From Pseudomonas plecoglossicida NBRC 103162 = DSM 15088 (lineage in GTDB: Bacteria; Pseudomonadota; Gammaproteobacteria; Pseudomonadales; Pseudomonadaceae), in the NCBI RefSeq assembly GCF_000730665.1, contig NZ_BBIV01000037.1, forward strand, positions 1 to 59,730: DNA of 59,730 nt, written 5' to 3'. The translations under genes were made by a program, and so were the position numbers. Under the pieces are notes generated by a model. The model searched no databases. It worked only from the letters and a program-made list of their open reading frames with translations, and had not been told where the DNA came from. Shown here piece by piece: positions 8,036-16,384 of this stretch (position 1 is its first letter; each line of letters starts with the position of its first letter).

Positions 8036-8278
8036 TCAGGCCTTGCGCTCCAGCTGGCGCTCGATCATGTACTTCACGGTAAGCCGGCGTTCCTTGAGCT
8101 GGCGCAATTCGTCGTCCTGGAAGTTGCCCGCCGAGATCGATTCGGCGGCCAGCACCTGGTTGTCGATGTCCATGTACTCATCGAGCAGTCGGTCGAGGGT
8201 CGGGTCCTGCTGGCGGCGTTGCTGGACGATTTCGCGGGGGTAGTGCAAGTCCTGGTACAGGTCGTGGGAAACGGGCAT
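8036..8278 (-). CDS. YdcH-family (DUF465) small protein
   Basis: 80 aa from the ATG at 8278, which is preceded by GGAGGC; a longer frame to 8407 has no comparable start. The short helical hairpin rich in Arg, Glu and Gln, with an LDRLLDEYMDID segment and the C-terminal LKERRLTVKYMIERQL block, is typical of DUF465/YdcH proteins. Their function is unknown; they are abundant cytosolic proteins. It stands alone, upstream of a tRNA on the opposite strand. Confidence 0.85.
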   Translation of the reverse strand: MPVSHDLYQDLHYPREIVQQRRQQDPTLDRLLDEYMDIDNQVLAAESISAGNFQDDELRQLKERRLTVKYMIERQLERKA

Positions 8279-8550
8279 GGGGGCCTCCTTGGTCTGCTCA
8301 GTTCGCTTACCTGATTTGAAGGGAGGAATGCGATTGTGTTGAGGCAGGGCAGCAGAAATTCGACGGATGGTGGGTGCTATTGCCGGGTGAGGCGCGGGCG
8401 GGAACACTAACTTGCTGTTTTAAAGCATTTTTTTTTGCAAAGGGGGTTCACAGACTGAAACTTTGTTGTTAAAGTGCCGCGCATTCCAAGACAACAACCC
8501 AGTTGTCGACAAATTGGAATTGTCAGAGCAGCGTCAGCTGCATCCGATAC

Positions 8551-8625
8551 AGGGGCGTCGCCAAGCGGTAAGGCAGCAGGTTTTGATCCTGCCATGCGTT
8601 GGTTCGAATCCAGCCGCCCCTGCCA
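8551..8625 (+). tRNA. tRNA-Gln (anticodon UUG)
   Basis: A full cloverleaf: 7-bp acceptor stem AGGGGCG (8551-8557)/CGCCCCT (8615-8621), discriminator G, encoded CCA (8623-8625), a D-arm with AAGCGGTAAGG, and an anticodon stem GCAGG/CCTGC around a TT-TTG-AT loop giving UUG. The T-arm is GTTGG-TTCGAAT-CCAGC. No integrase or att duplicate of its 3' end is seen in the window, so there is no integrated element here. Confidence 0.96.
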
Positions 8626-8699
8626 TTTTCCCAATACTAGTTTCCTACTCAGTGCAGATGAAGTCGGCGCTGGGTTTTCGCGTTTCTGGCGTTTGTGCT

Positions 8700-8780
8700 G
8701 GCCTCATCGCCGGCAAGCCGGCTCCCACAAGGGGGGGTAGGGCTCATTCATGTGGGAGCCGGCTTGCCGGCGATGAGGCC
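8700..8780. repeat. Inverted REP pair
   Basis: Two near-identical arms, GGCCTCATCGCCGGCAAGCC and its reverse complement, extended by the GGCTCCCACA flank and separated by about 20 bp. It sits between tRNA-Gln and the 3' end of the hybrid kinase gene. Confidence 0.88.
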
Positions 8781-8799
8781 AGTCCAGGCAACCCCAGAA

Positions 8800-11187
8800 C
8801 TACGGGTCCCCCCGCAGCATCTCGTTCAGTGCCCGTGCCAGCTCTTCGGCTTGCACCGGTTTCTGCAGCACCAGGCTTCCAGGTATGTCCAGCCCCTGCA
8901 ACTCGGCATAACCGGTCAGGAACACCACCGGCAAGCGTGGATGCCGTTCGCGCGCTGCCAGTGCCAGTTGGGCGCCGTTGAACTCGGGCATGGCGAAGTC
9001 GGTCAGCAACAGGTCGATGCGCTCATCCAGCAACGCCAGCGCCTGCTCGCCATTGTGCGCCTGGCGCACCTGGTAACCGTACTGGCGCAGCACATCGCCG
9101 AGCAGGTCGCGGACCAGGTGGTCGTCGTCCACCAACAGTACCGTGCGATCGCGGCCACTGTCACCGATCGCCTGGGCCACCGTCGGGGCCGTCGGTTCGC
9201 TGGCCGTTTCATGCTTGACTGCCGGCAGGTACACGGCCACCTGAGTACCATGCCCTGGCTGGGTGTCGATGCGCACGCCACCCCCGGATTGCTTGGCGAA
9301 GCCGAACACCTGGGCCAGCCCGAGGCCCGAGCCCTTGCCGATGTCCTTGGTGGTGAAGAACGGCTCGAACACCTTGGCCAGTACCTCTTCGCTCATGCCG
9401 CAGCCGGTGTCGCGGATGCTCAGCATCACGTACTCGCCAGGTTCCGGATCTTCCGGGCGTTGCGCGCGGGCCTTGATCCGGGTGTTGCGAGTCGACAAGG
9501 TCAGCTGGCCACCTTCGGGCATGGCATCGCGGGCGTTGATCGCCAGGTTGAGGATGATCATTTCGGTCTGGGTCGGGTCGGTCAGCGCCTGCCACAGGCC
9601 ACGGTCCAGGTCCAGGCGCACCGAGATGTTGCCACCCAGGGTGCGGCGCAGCAGTTCTTCCAGGCCGCCCAAGGTACGGTTGAGGTTCAGTGGCACCGGC
9701 TCCAGGCGCTGGCGCCGGGAGAAGGCGAGCAGTTGCGAGGTCAGCTTGGCGCCGCGCTCACCGGCCTCGCGAACATGTGTCAGGCGTGAGCGGGCTTTTT
9801 CCACGTCCCCCTTGGCCAGGTCGCGTTCGAGGAAGCTGGCGCCGGTGAGGATCACCGTCAGCAGGTTGTTGAAGTCGTGGGCCACCCCGGCCGTGAGCTG
9901 GCCCACCGCCTCGAGCCGCTGCATCTGCTGCAGCGCAGCTTCGATGCGCTCGCGCTCGGTGATCTGCTCGCGCAGGCGGTCGTTGGCTTCGGCCAGGTCC
10001 AGCGCGGCTTCGCGCTCGCTGGTGATGTCCCGGGCCACTACATAAAGCAAGGTGTCTTCCGGCACGACCGCCCAGGACAGCCAGCGCAACTGGCCCGTGA
10101 CATGGCGGATGCGGCCGACGAAGCGTGCGCTGGTGCGACCGTGGGCAAGGGCGGCGAGCTCGGCTAGCAGCGCCGCCTGGTCGGCCTCTGGCAGCAACTG
10201 CAGCAGCGAGGCCTGGCTCAGGCGCTCGCGGGAAAAGCCCAGGCTGGCTTCCCAGGCGGGGTTGAGCGCGACTGGGGTGAGGTCCTTGTTGAGCACGGCG
10301 AGCAAGTCCTGGGACAGCTCCCAGGCGCGATCGCGTTCGCGGGTTCGACGTTCGACCCGTTCGCCGAGCATTTCATTGAGCTGCCTGAGCGCCTGGGTCG
10401 CCTGGCGCTGGGTGTGGATGTCCTGCAGCACGCCGGAAAACCGCGTGCACCGGCCATCGACGAACTGGCACTGGCCGCTGCTGAGCAGCCAGCGTGGCTC
10501 CAGCCCATTGGGCTGGGCGATGCGGAACTCGACACGGTACAGGCCGTCGCTGTCGGGGCGCATCGCCTGTTCCACGGCGTCGCGCACCCGCTCCAGATCC
10601 TCCGGATAGATGCCGGCATAGAACAGCGCCAGGCTCATTTCGGTGTCCACGGGCAGGCCGAACAGGGTCTTGCAGCGGTCGTCCCAGATCAGCAGGTTTT
10701 CCGCCGGGCGCATGTCCCAGGTGCCCATGCCTGCAGCATCGATGGCGATATGCGCACGCGCTTCGACATCGGCCAGGGCCTCCTCGGCGCGCCGCCGCCG
10801 CTGGCGCTCCTGGACCTCGGTCAGGGCGCGGCGCACGGCCTTGGGCAGCAGCGGCAGGTTCTTCTTGAGCACGTAGTCGGTGGCGCCCAGGCGAATCATC
10901 TCCACCGCGTGCTCTTCACCGTAGATGCCGGAGAGGAAGATGAACGGTGTGTCCGGTGCCAGGCGCTGGGCGATGGCCAGTACCTCGGTGCCGGAGGAGC
11001 CGGGCAGCACGCAGTCGCAGAGAATGAGGTCGAAGCGGGTCTCGAGCAGCGCATGCTCGGCAGCCACATGGTCGAACACCACTTGCGAGCGTACCTGCAG
11101 CCCGCTGCGCTCGAGGTTGAGCAGGGTCAACTCGGCGTCCAACGAGCTGTCTTCGACCATCAGCAGTTTCAGTGGCATCGGCAACAT
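8800..11187 (-). CDS. Hybrid sensor kinase (REC-PAS-PAS-HisKA-HATPase-REC)
   Basis: 795 aa, cytoplasmic, with no membrane segment. An N-terminal receiver (about 5-125, phospho-acceptor D58) is followed by two PAS/PAC repeats (about 150-280 and 295-410), a coiled-coil linker, a DHp with an AHDFNNLL H-box, an HATPase_c domain with the DTGCGMS and GKGSGLGLAQV motifs, and a C-terminal receiver (about 675-790, acceptor D in LLLTDFAMP). It is the third gene of the phytochrome operon, 13 bp after the stand-alone receiver, and probably takes phosphate from or passes it to that protein. It may therefore relay red/far-red light information. The output is unknown; no DNA-binding or cyclic-di-GMP domain is fused. 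Confidence 0.9.
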   Translation of the reverse strand: MLPMPLKLLMVEDSSLDAELTLLNLERSGLQVRSQVVFDHVAAEHALLETRFDLILCDCVLPGSSGTEVLAIAQRLAPDTPFIFLSGIYGEEHAVEMIRLGATDYVLKKNLPLLPKAVRRALTEVQERQRRRRAEEALADVEARAHIAIDAAGMGTWDMRPAENLLIWDDRCKTLFGLPVDTEMSLALFYAGIYPEDLERVRDAVEQAMRPDSDGLYRVEFRIAQPNGLEPRWLLSSGQCQFVDGRCTRFSGVLQDIHTQRQATQALRQLNEMLGERVERRTRERDRAWELSQDLLAVLNKDLTPVALNPAWEASLGFSRERLSQASLLQLLPEADQAALLAELAALAHGRTSARFVGRIRHVTGQLRWLSWAVVPEDTLLYVVARDITSEREAALDLAEANDRLREQITERERIEAALQQMQRLEAVGQLTAGVAHDFNNLLTVILTGASFLERDLAKGDVEKARSRLTHVREAGERGAKLTSQLLAFSRRQRLEPVPLNLNRTLGGLEELLRRTLGGNISVRLDLDRGLWQALTDPTQTEMIILNLAINARDAMPEGGQLTLSTRNTRIKARAQRPEDPEPGEYVMLSIRDTGCGMSEEVLAKVFEPFFTTKDIGKGSGLGLAQVFGFAKQSGGGVRIDTQPGHGTQVAVYLPAVKHETASEPTAPTVAQAIGDSGRDRTVLLVDDDHLVRDLLGDVLRQYGYQVRQAHNGEQALALLDERIDLLLTDFAMPEFNGAQLALAARERHPRLPVVFLTGYAELQGLDIPGSLVLQKPVQAEELARALNEMLRGDP

Positions 11188-11200
11188 CTTCGTGCAGGCC

Positions 11201-11662
11201 TCAGTTGCTGCCGCGCCGGTTCAGGCGCAGCGAACCCGGCGGTGGTTCATTGAGCACGGCCCAGAACACCCCAAGGTCGGAAATGGCGGCGACGAATTCC
11301 TTGAACTCCACGGGCTTGACCACATAGGCATTGACCCCCAGTTCATAGGCGCGCTGCAGGTCGGGCTCCTCCCGCGAGGAGGTCAGCATCACCGTGGGGA
11401 TGCTGCGCAGTTCGGCGGTGGTGCGCACGACCTTGAGCACTTCGAGGCCATCGACCTTGGGCAGCTTCAGGTCCAGCAGCAGCACCGCCGGGTTGCCGTC
11501 GTCGCGCTCGGCATAGGCATTGCGGCGCAGCAGGTAGTCGAGCGCTTCGGCGCCGTCGCGCAGCACGATGACTTCATTGGCCAACTGGCTGCGCTCCAGG
11601 GCCAGGAGCGTCAGCTCCAGGTCGCGGGGGTTGTCTTCGACCAGCAGGATGGGCTTGAGCAT
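11201..11662 (-). CDS. Rcp1-like single-domain response regulator (phytochrome partner)
   Basis: 153 aa, a receiver domain only. It has the VEDNPRDLELTLLAL N-terminus, the extended loop before the phospho-acceptor (LLLDLKLP) and the PVEFKEF C-terminal signature seen in receivers that partner bacterial and cyanobacterial phytochromes (Rcp1 type). It lies between bphP (15 bp upstream) and the hybrid kinase (13 bp downstream), so it is the likely phosphate shuttle between the two. Confidence 0.92.
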   Translation of the reverse strand: MLKPILLVEDNPRDLELTLLALERSQLANEVIVLRDGAEALDYLLRRNAYAERDDGNPAVLLLDLKLPKVDGLEVLKVVRTTAELRSIPTVMLTSSREEPDLQRAYELGVNAYVVKPVEFKEFVAAISDLGVFWAVLNEPPPGSLRLNRRGSN

Positions 11663-11677
11663 GATGGTACGGGTGCC

Positions 11678-13930
11678 TCAGGTAGTCGCTGGATGACGGG
11701 GAAGGGTGAAATGAAAACAGGCACCCTGGCCGACCTGGCCTTCGGCCCACACCCGGCCGTCATGGCGCTCGATGATGCGGCGCACGCTGGCCAGGCCGAT
11801 CCCGGTACCTTCGAAGTCCTCCATGCGGTGCAGGCGCTGGAACACCCCGAACAGCTTGTTGGCGTAGGCCATGTCGAAACCGACGCCATTATCGCGAATA
11901 TAGACCTCGGTTTCGCCCTTGTGCTGCTGCGCGCCGATTTCGATCCGCGCAGGCGCTCGGTCACGGGTGTACTTGAGGGCATTGGCGATCAGGTTGTGCA
12001 GGACCAGGTTGATGAACGCCGGATCGCCGATCACCTTGGGCAGCGTCGCGACTGTCCAGATGACTTCGCGGCCCTGGTAGTCCGGTGCCAGTTCCTGGCG
12101 AACGGTGTCGACCAGGGCGTTGAGGTCGACATCTGAAAGACGCAAGGCCGAACGGCCCATCTGCGAGAAGTTGAGCAGGTTGTCCACCAGGCTGCCGGCG
12201 AAGCGCGCAGCTTCCTCGATGTGCGTGAGGAAGCGCCGGCCGCGCTCGCCCATGCCCTGGCCTTCGATTTCGCCGAGCAGTTCGGTGTAGCCGGCGATGT
12301 GCCGCAACGGCGCCCGCAGGTCGTGGGACACGCTGTAGGAGAACGCTTCGAGCTCCTTGTTGGACCGGCGCAGCTCATTGGTCAGCTGCGCCAGCTCCTC
12401 GGCCTTGCGCAGGACGATCCCAAGCACCGCATTGCGCAGCTCTATCACGCCTTCGATGATCAGCGGGTGCCAGGCCTGGCAGTAGCCGCTGAGCTGTTCC
12501 TGCCAGTGCTCGAAGCTGTGCCGGGGGTTGAGTGCGCCCTGCGGGCCGATCTGCTTGTCCGGCCGCCCGGCCCAGTGCACCGTGCGCACCTGTTCCGGGC
12601 GGAACCACAGCAGGTAGTGCGAGTGGATCTGCGAGATGGCCACCGCCAGCACGCCGCCGGCATGCGCGGCCAGCTCGGGCAGTTCGCCGATGTCACGGGC
12701 CAGGTTGTCACTGTGGAACACGGTTTCGGTGCCGCGCTGGGACAGCCAATGGACCAGCGCATTGACCAGCGCGGCAGGTGGGGTCTGGCCGAACAGGTCG
12801 CAGCGCTCGGCGGAAATCACCACAGCGCCGCTGGCGCCGGCGAAATCCAGCAGCACCTGGGGCAGGGCACGCAGGCCATCGCTGACGCTGTCGTGGTCGG
12901 CCATCGAGGAGATCATCCGCACGATGTGCTGACGCAGGTCGAGCAGCTGGCGGGTATGGGCGTGGGATTCACGCGACTCGATCTGCAGCGACAGCACGCT
13001 GGCCAGCAATTCGCAGGCGGTGCGGGTGCGCAAGTCGACCGGGCACGGTTGTGCGTGGTGGCACGACACCAGCCCCCACAACTGCCCGTCGACCACGATC
13101 GACAATGACATCGACGCCAAGGTGCCCATGTTGCGCATGTACTGCAGGTGCACCGGCGACACGCTGCGCAAGGCGGCGAAGCTCAGGTCCAGCGGCTTGC
13201 CAGTGCGCGGGTTGGCGGCAGGCAGCAACGGCGAGGCCTGGTAATTGGCGTCCTCGATCACGCGGATGCGGTTGACCCGATACAGTTCGCGGGCCTGGCG
13301 CGGGATGTCGGAAGCCGGAAAGCACAGGCCCAGGTAGCGCGGGTAGCCGTCATCGGCCACCTCGGCCAGTACCTGGCCATTGCCCTGGGCATCGAAACGG
13401 TAGGCCATGACCCGGCCGAATCCGGTGATGCGCTTGAGTTGTTGCACGGTCTGCTGCAGCAGCGCCTGCAGGTCGCCGGCAGTGTGCACGCTGCCGACGA
13501 ACTCGCGCACCAGTGGGTAATAGTGGTCGTGATCGGTCAGCGCGGCGGGCAGGCGCACGGGTTCGAATTCGGCGATCAGCACCTCGTCGTGACGGTGGAT
13601 CAGCAAGCGCAGCTTTTCGCGGCAGGGTGCGTCGGAGCGCAAGCGCACATCGCCGAGGTGAAAAGGGAAGACTTGCTCATCAGGCAGGCGATCAAGCTGC
13701 GCGCTCAGGTCGAAGCTGGCGCCGACCACTTCGGCGAAGCTGCATCCGAGCAGCGCCTGCGCAGGTACACCCAGCCAGCGTTCGGCGTTCTCGCTGGCCT
13801 GGAGGATGCACAGGCTCGGTTCGTCGAGTACCAGCAGGAACCCGTGAGGCTGGATGCTGCCGGGCACCTGGATAGGCTCCTGGGCGCAGCGCTCCACGGC
13901 TTCGGCAAGTAGCTTGTCGGTGGTCTTCAA
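11678..13930 (-). CDS. bphP: Bacteriophytochrome histidine kinase
   Basis: About 750 aa. PAS-GAF-PHY photosensory core plus a histidine kinase module. The biliverdin-attachment cysteine lies near the N-terminus in CAQEPIQVPGSIQPHG. The GAF domain has the PASDIPRQAR motif and the chromophore-contacting His in SPVHLQYMRNMG. The PHY tongue has WAG and PRHSF. The kinase has H-box SVSHDLRAPLRH, N-box and GTGIGL. It should sense red/far-red light through biliverdin. The start is taken as the TTG at 13930, because AGGAGC lies at good spacing; the ATG at 13957, nine codons upstream, has no Shine-Dalgarno. No heme oxygenase gene (bphO) for biliverdin synthesis is adjacent, unlike P. aeruginosa. Confidence 0.95.
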   Translation of the reverse strand: MKTTDKLLAEAVERCAQEPIQVPGSIQPHGFLLVLDEPSLCILQASENAERWLGVPAQALLGCSFAEVVGASFDLSAQLDRLPDEQVFPFHLGDVRLRSDAPCREKLRLLIHRHDEVLIAEFEPVRLPAALTDHDHYYPLVREFVGSVHTAGDLQALLQQTVQQLKRITGFGRVMAYRFDAQGNGQVLAEVADDGYPRYLGLCFPASDIPRQARELYRVNRIRVIEDANYQASPLLPAANPRTGKPLDLSFAALRSVSPVHLQYMRNMGTLASMSLSIVVDGQLWGLVSCHHAQPCPVDLRTRTACELLASVLSLQIESRESHAHTRQLLDLRQHIVRMISSMADHDSVSDGLRALPQVLLDFAGASGAVVISAERCDLFGQTPPAALVNALVHWLSQRGTETVFHSDNLARDIGELPELAAHAGGVLAVAISQIHSHYLLWFRPEQVRTVHWAGRPDKQIGPQGALNPRHSFEHWQEQLSGYCQAWHPLIIEGVIELRNAVLGIVLRKAEELAQLTNELRRSNKELEAFSYSVSHDLRAPLRHIAGYTELLGEIEGQGMGERGRRFLTHIEEAARFAGSLVDNLLNFSQMGRSALRLSDVDLNALVDTVRQELAPDYQGREVIWTVATLPKVIGDPAFINLVLHNLIANALKYTRDRAPARIEIGAQQHKGETEVYIRDNGVGFDMAYANKLFGVFQRLHRMEDFEGTGIGLASVRRIIERHDGRVWAEGQVGQGACFHFTLPRHPATT

Positions 13931-14194
13931 TGAAACGCTCCTGTCATGTTCGTCCATGCATGCGCATGCGCCCGATACCGGCGGGTGCCCGAACAGGCAC
14001 CGTATCAGAATGTGCGCCGCTTTGCCGGCCCATGGCCATTGGAGGCACAGGATGTGCAGGGGTTCGCTGGCCTGGGCAAAAATGGTGTTTACGCTAGGCC
14101 TTTGTCGTTAATACAAAAGAATGGCACTCAGCCATCACGCCTTCGCCAACCACTGCTACGCTCAAGTTCAGATGAGAAAAACAAGGATCACCCA

Positions 14195-14722
14195 GTGACG
14201 GAACGCTTCATGGCCGCGCTGTTGGGCCTGGTGTTGAGCGGCTTGGCTGGTGCGGCGGACTTCCTCGTGGAGGTGCGGGTGCAGGTGCAGCGCGGCTGCA
14301 TGCTGATCAACCAGCCCCGCGACGCAGGCCCTCAGGCCCAGGGTCGGATCGACCTGGGCGACACGGCGCGCCTGGACGGGCCGGGTGCCCCGTTGAGTGG
14401 TGTCCTGCTCAACCGCCGCCCACCGCGACTGGAGTGCAACCCCGACACGCCTTACCAGGTACGCATCGACGGTGGCCAGCATGGCGGCGTCGGCGAGTTG
14501 CGTTTCCTGGCCAGTGACGACGCCAAGGCGCGGCCGATTCCCTACCGTCTCTACCGCGACGCTGGCTGGCAGGAACCTGTGGTCGTCGGGGTCGCCCATG
14601 CTGACCGGGTGCCGGACAGCGGCACGGTGGAGCTGCCGCTGTATGCCCGAATCGACAAGCTGGCCTGGGTACCCCGTGTCGGGCAGTACGCCGACCTGCT
14701 CAAAGTCACGGTCATCTGGTAG
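14195..14722 (+). CDS. Csu-type pilin, SCPU domain (subunit 1)
   Basis: 175 aa from GTG 14195, which has AAGGAT six bases upstream. The in-frame ATG at 14210 is an alternative; frames reaching back to 13946 lack a leader. A signal peptide (to about GLAGA) precedes one spore-coat-protein-U domain with two cysteines (RGCML, LECNP), the RIDGG strand, the PYRLYRD motif and the C-terminal donor-like strand KVTVIW. It is first in a seven-gene archaic chaperone-usher operon. A weak promoter (TTTACG 14088-14093, TAATAC 14109-14114, 15-bp spacing) lies upstream in the 264-bp gap shared with bphP. Confidence 0.85.
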   Translation: MTERFMAALLGLVLSGLAGAADFLVEVRVQVQRGCMLINQPRDAGPQAQGRIDLGDTARLDGPGAPLSGVLLNRRPPRLECNPDTPYQVRIDGGQHGGVGELRFLASDDAKARPIPYRLYRDAGWQEPVVVGVAHADRVPDSGTVELPLYARIDKLAWVPRVGQYADLLKVTVIW

Positions 14723-14752
14723 CGAGGCCACCATGCACAAGGACGTCACGCC

Positions 14753-15286
14753 ATGAAACGTACCTCGATCCTTTTGCTCAGTCTCGGCCCGCTGCTGTTG
14801 CCCGGTGGCGCGCATGGCACCACCACCGGCTTCATCCAGGCACGCCTGGTGATCAGCGCCGCCTGCCAGATCGATAGCGGCGACCAGCCTCCGGCCACCC
14901 TGGGCAACCCTGGCTTGATGGACTTTGGCGAGCGTGGCCCGAACTGGGAACAGCCGCTGCGCAGCCGGGTCGACGAGGCCGGGGGCGACGGCAGCCTGCA
15001 GATCAGTTGCACGCCTGAGGTCAGGGCCTTCAACGTGCGTATCAACGGCGGCCTGAATGGCAACGATGGCGTGCGGCGGTTGAGCAATGGGCGCGAAATG
15101 ATCCCTTATCAACTGGCCGTCGACCCGGGCGGCAATAGTCACTACGGCATCGGCCAGGCCCGTGCCTTCACCATCCGCGGTACCGAGCAGATTCCGATTC
15201 CGATCTACGGCGTAGTGGTGGCGCAACCGCGCGCGCTGCCTGCCGGGCTGTATCGCGACACCTTGAGAGTGACCCTGGACTGGTAA
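14753..15286 (+). CDS. Csu-type pilin, SCPU domain (subunit 2)
   Basis: 177 aa. Signal peptide to about residue 22 (GGAHG), then an SCPU domain with paired cysteines (SAACQ, ISCTP), the NVRINGGLNG loop, the YQLAVD strand and C-terminal RVTLDW. AAGGAC precedes the start. It is a minor or major subunit of the same pilus; which one cannot be told from sequence. Confidence 0.87.
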   Translation: MKRTSILLLSLGPLLLPGGAHGTTTGFIQARLVISAACQIDSGDQPPATLGNPGLMDFGERGPNWEQPLRSRVDEAGGDGSLQISCTPEVRAFNVRINGGLNGNDGVRRLSNGREMIPYQLAVDPGGNSHYGIGQARAFTIRGTEQIPIPIYGVVVAQPRALPAGLYRDTLRVTLDW

Positions 15287-15305
15287 ACATCGCAAGGAGA
15301 CCCCG

Positions 15306-15839
15306 ATGCGAACGACCCTTACCCACTGCATCCTCGCCGGCCTCGGCCTCGCCCTGGCAACCGATGCCCACGCCGCCACGGTGACCGGCACCATCAGCTC
15401 TACCCTGACGCTGACCGCAGCGTGCCAGGTCAACGGCAGCACGGGCAGCTCGGGGTTGAACTTCGGTTCCCTCAACTTCGGCAGCCAGGACGCCCTGTTC
15501 ACCACGGCCCCCGGGCAAGTGCTCGGCGGCGGCGGGGGGGCCATGAGCATCCTCTGCTCGGCCGGCACGGTGCCGGCGATCCGCGTGCGCGCGGGGGCTC
15601 ACGATGGCCAGTCGGCCGGAGGCACCCGGGCGCTGGCCGATGGCAGCGGCAACTTCGTGCCCTATGACTTCTACACCGACGCCGGGCACACCCAGCTGCT
15701 GGCCATCGACGGCACCATCACGCTGCCGACCAGCACGGGCGTTGCGCAAACCGTCAACCTGTACGGCCAGGCCCGCGGCAAGGCGGGCCTGCCGGCAGGG
15801 GTCTACACCGACACCGTGGCTGTCGAGCTGTCGTTCTGA
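15306..15839 (+). CDS. Csu-type pilin, SCPU domain (subunit 3)
   Basis: 177 aa with a strong AAGGAG leader. A signal peptide ends at AHAA (about residue 24). The SCPU domain has cysteines in TAACQ and ILCSA, the PYDFYTD motif and C-terminal VAVELSF. The GTISSTLTLTAACQV start resembles the major pilins of archaic (CsuA/B-like) systems. A seven-G homopolymer (15534-15540) encodes glycines in the frame; it is a slippage-prone site but the frame is intact here. Confidence 0.88.
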   Translation: MRTTLTHCILAGLGLALATDAHAATVTGTISSTLTLTAACQVNGSTGSSGLNFGSLNFGSQDALFTTAPGQVLGGGGGAMSILCSAGTVPAIRVRAGAHDGQSAGGTRALADGSGNFVPYDFYTDAGHTQLLAIDGTITLPTSTGVAQTVNLYGQARGKAGLPAGVYTDTVAVELSF

Positions 15840-15886
15840 GGCGCGGCCATGCGCGCCTGGCTGGGGGCTGCCTGACGGGCCTCGGC

Positions 15887-16351
15887 ATGCTGCTGGCGAC
15901 GCCGCTGGACGCGGCGACCACCAGCACGTTCCAGGTGACCGCGCAGATCGTCGCCGGTTGCCTGGTGGTCGGCGGGGTGACCCATTACGGCGTGCTCGAC
16001 TACGGCACTCAGTCGGCGCTGTCCACCGGACTGCTCGGTACTTCCCTGGGCGGCTCCACGGTGACTTTCCAATGCACGCCTGGCGTGAGCCTGAGCATGA
16101 GCCTGGATGGCGGCCAGAACAGCGCCAGCGGCACGCGTTACCTCAAGCGCAGCGGCGGCACGCAAGTGCTGGCCTACCAGCTTTATCGGGATGCGGCCTA
16201 CACCCAGACCTTGGGCATTGGCCAGAGCGTGGTGGTGAGCTACAGCGACCCCACGGCCATCAAGCTGCCGGTCTACGGCCGCACCCAACTGACCGGCACC
16301 CTGCCGGCCGGGACTTATACCGACGTAGTACAGGTGACGGTGACCTGGTGA
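15887..16351 (+). CDS. Csu-type pilin, SCPU domain (subunit 4) with apparent 5' frameshift
   Basis: The 154-aa open frame begins at ATG 15887, but the natural start is probably ATG 15849, which has GAGG eight bases upstream. That start runs only eight codons to TGA 15873-15875. Adding one G to the GGGGG run at 15863-15867 would fuse it in frame and give a normal signal peptide, MRAWLGGCLTGLGMLL then ATPLDAA. As read, the protein would start inside the signal peptide and lack its positively charged n-region. The mature SCPU domain (VAGCLV, FQCTP, LDGGQNS, YQLYRD, VTVTW) is intact. Slippage, reinitiation or a sequencing error are all possible. Confidence 0.75.
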   Translation: MLLATPLDAATTSTFQVTAQIVAGCLVVGGVTHYGVLDYGTQSALSTGLLGTSLGGSTVTFQCTPGVSLSMSLDGGQNSASGTRYLKRSGGTQVLAYQLYRDAAYTQTLGIGQSVVVSYSDPTAIKLPVYGRTQLTGTLPAGTYTDVVQVTVTW

Positions 16352-16384
16352 AGGTGCCGCCACCCAAACCCAAGGAGAGTTGGC

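Noticed and set aside
8551..8625. Integrated element at tRNA-Gln
   Set aside because: No integrase, no duplicated tRNA 3' end and no composition shift are seen nearby.
8407..8634. Small minus-strand frame over tRNA-Gln
   Set aside because: It is antisense to a complete tRNA.
15534..15540. Frameshift in the third pilin at the seven-G run
   Set aside because: The reading frame is intact across the run and the mature domain is complete.
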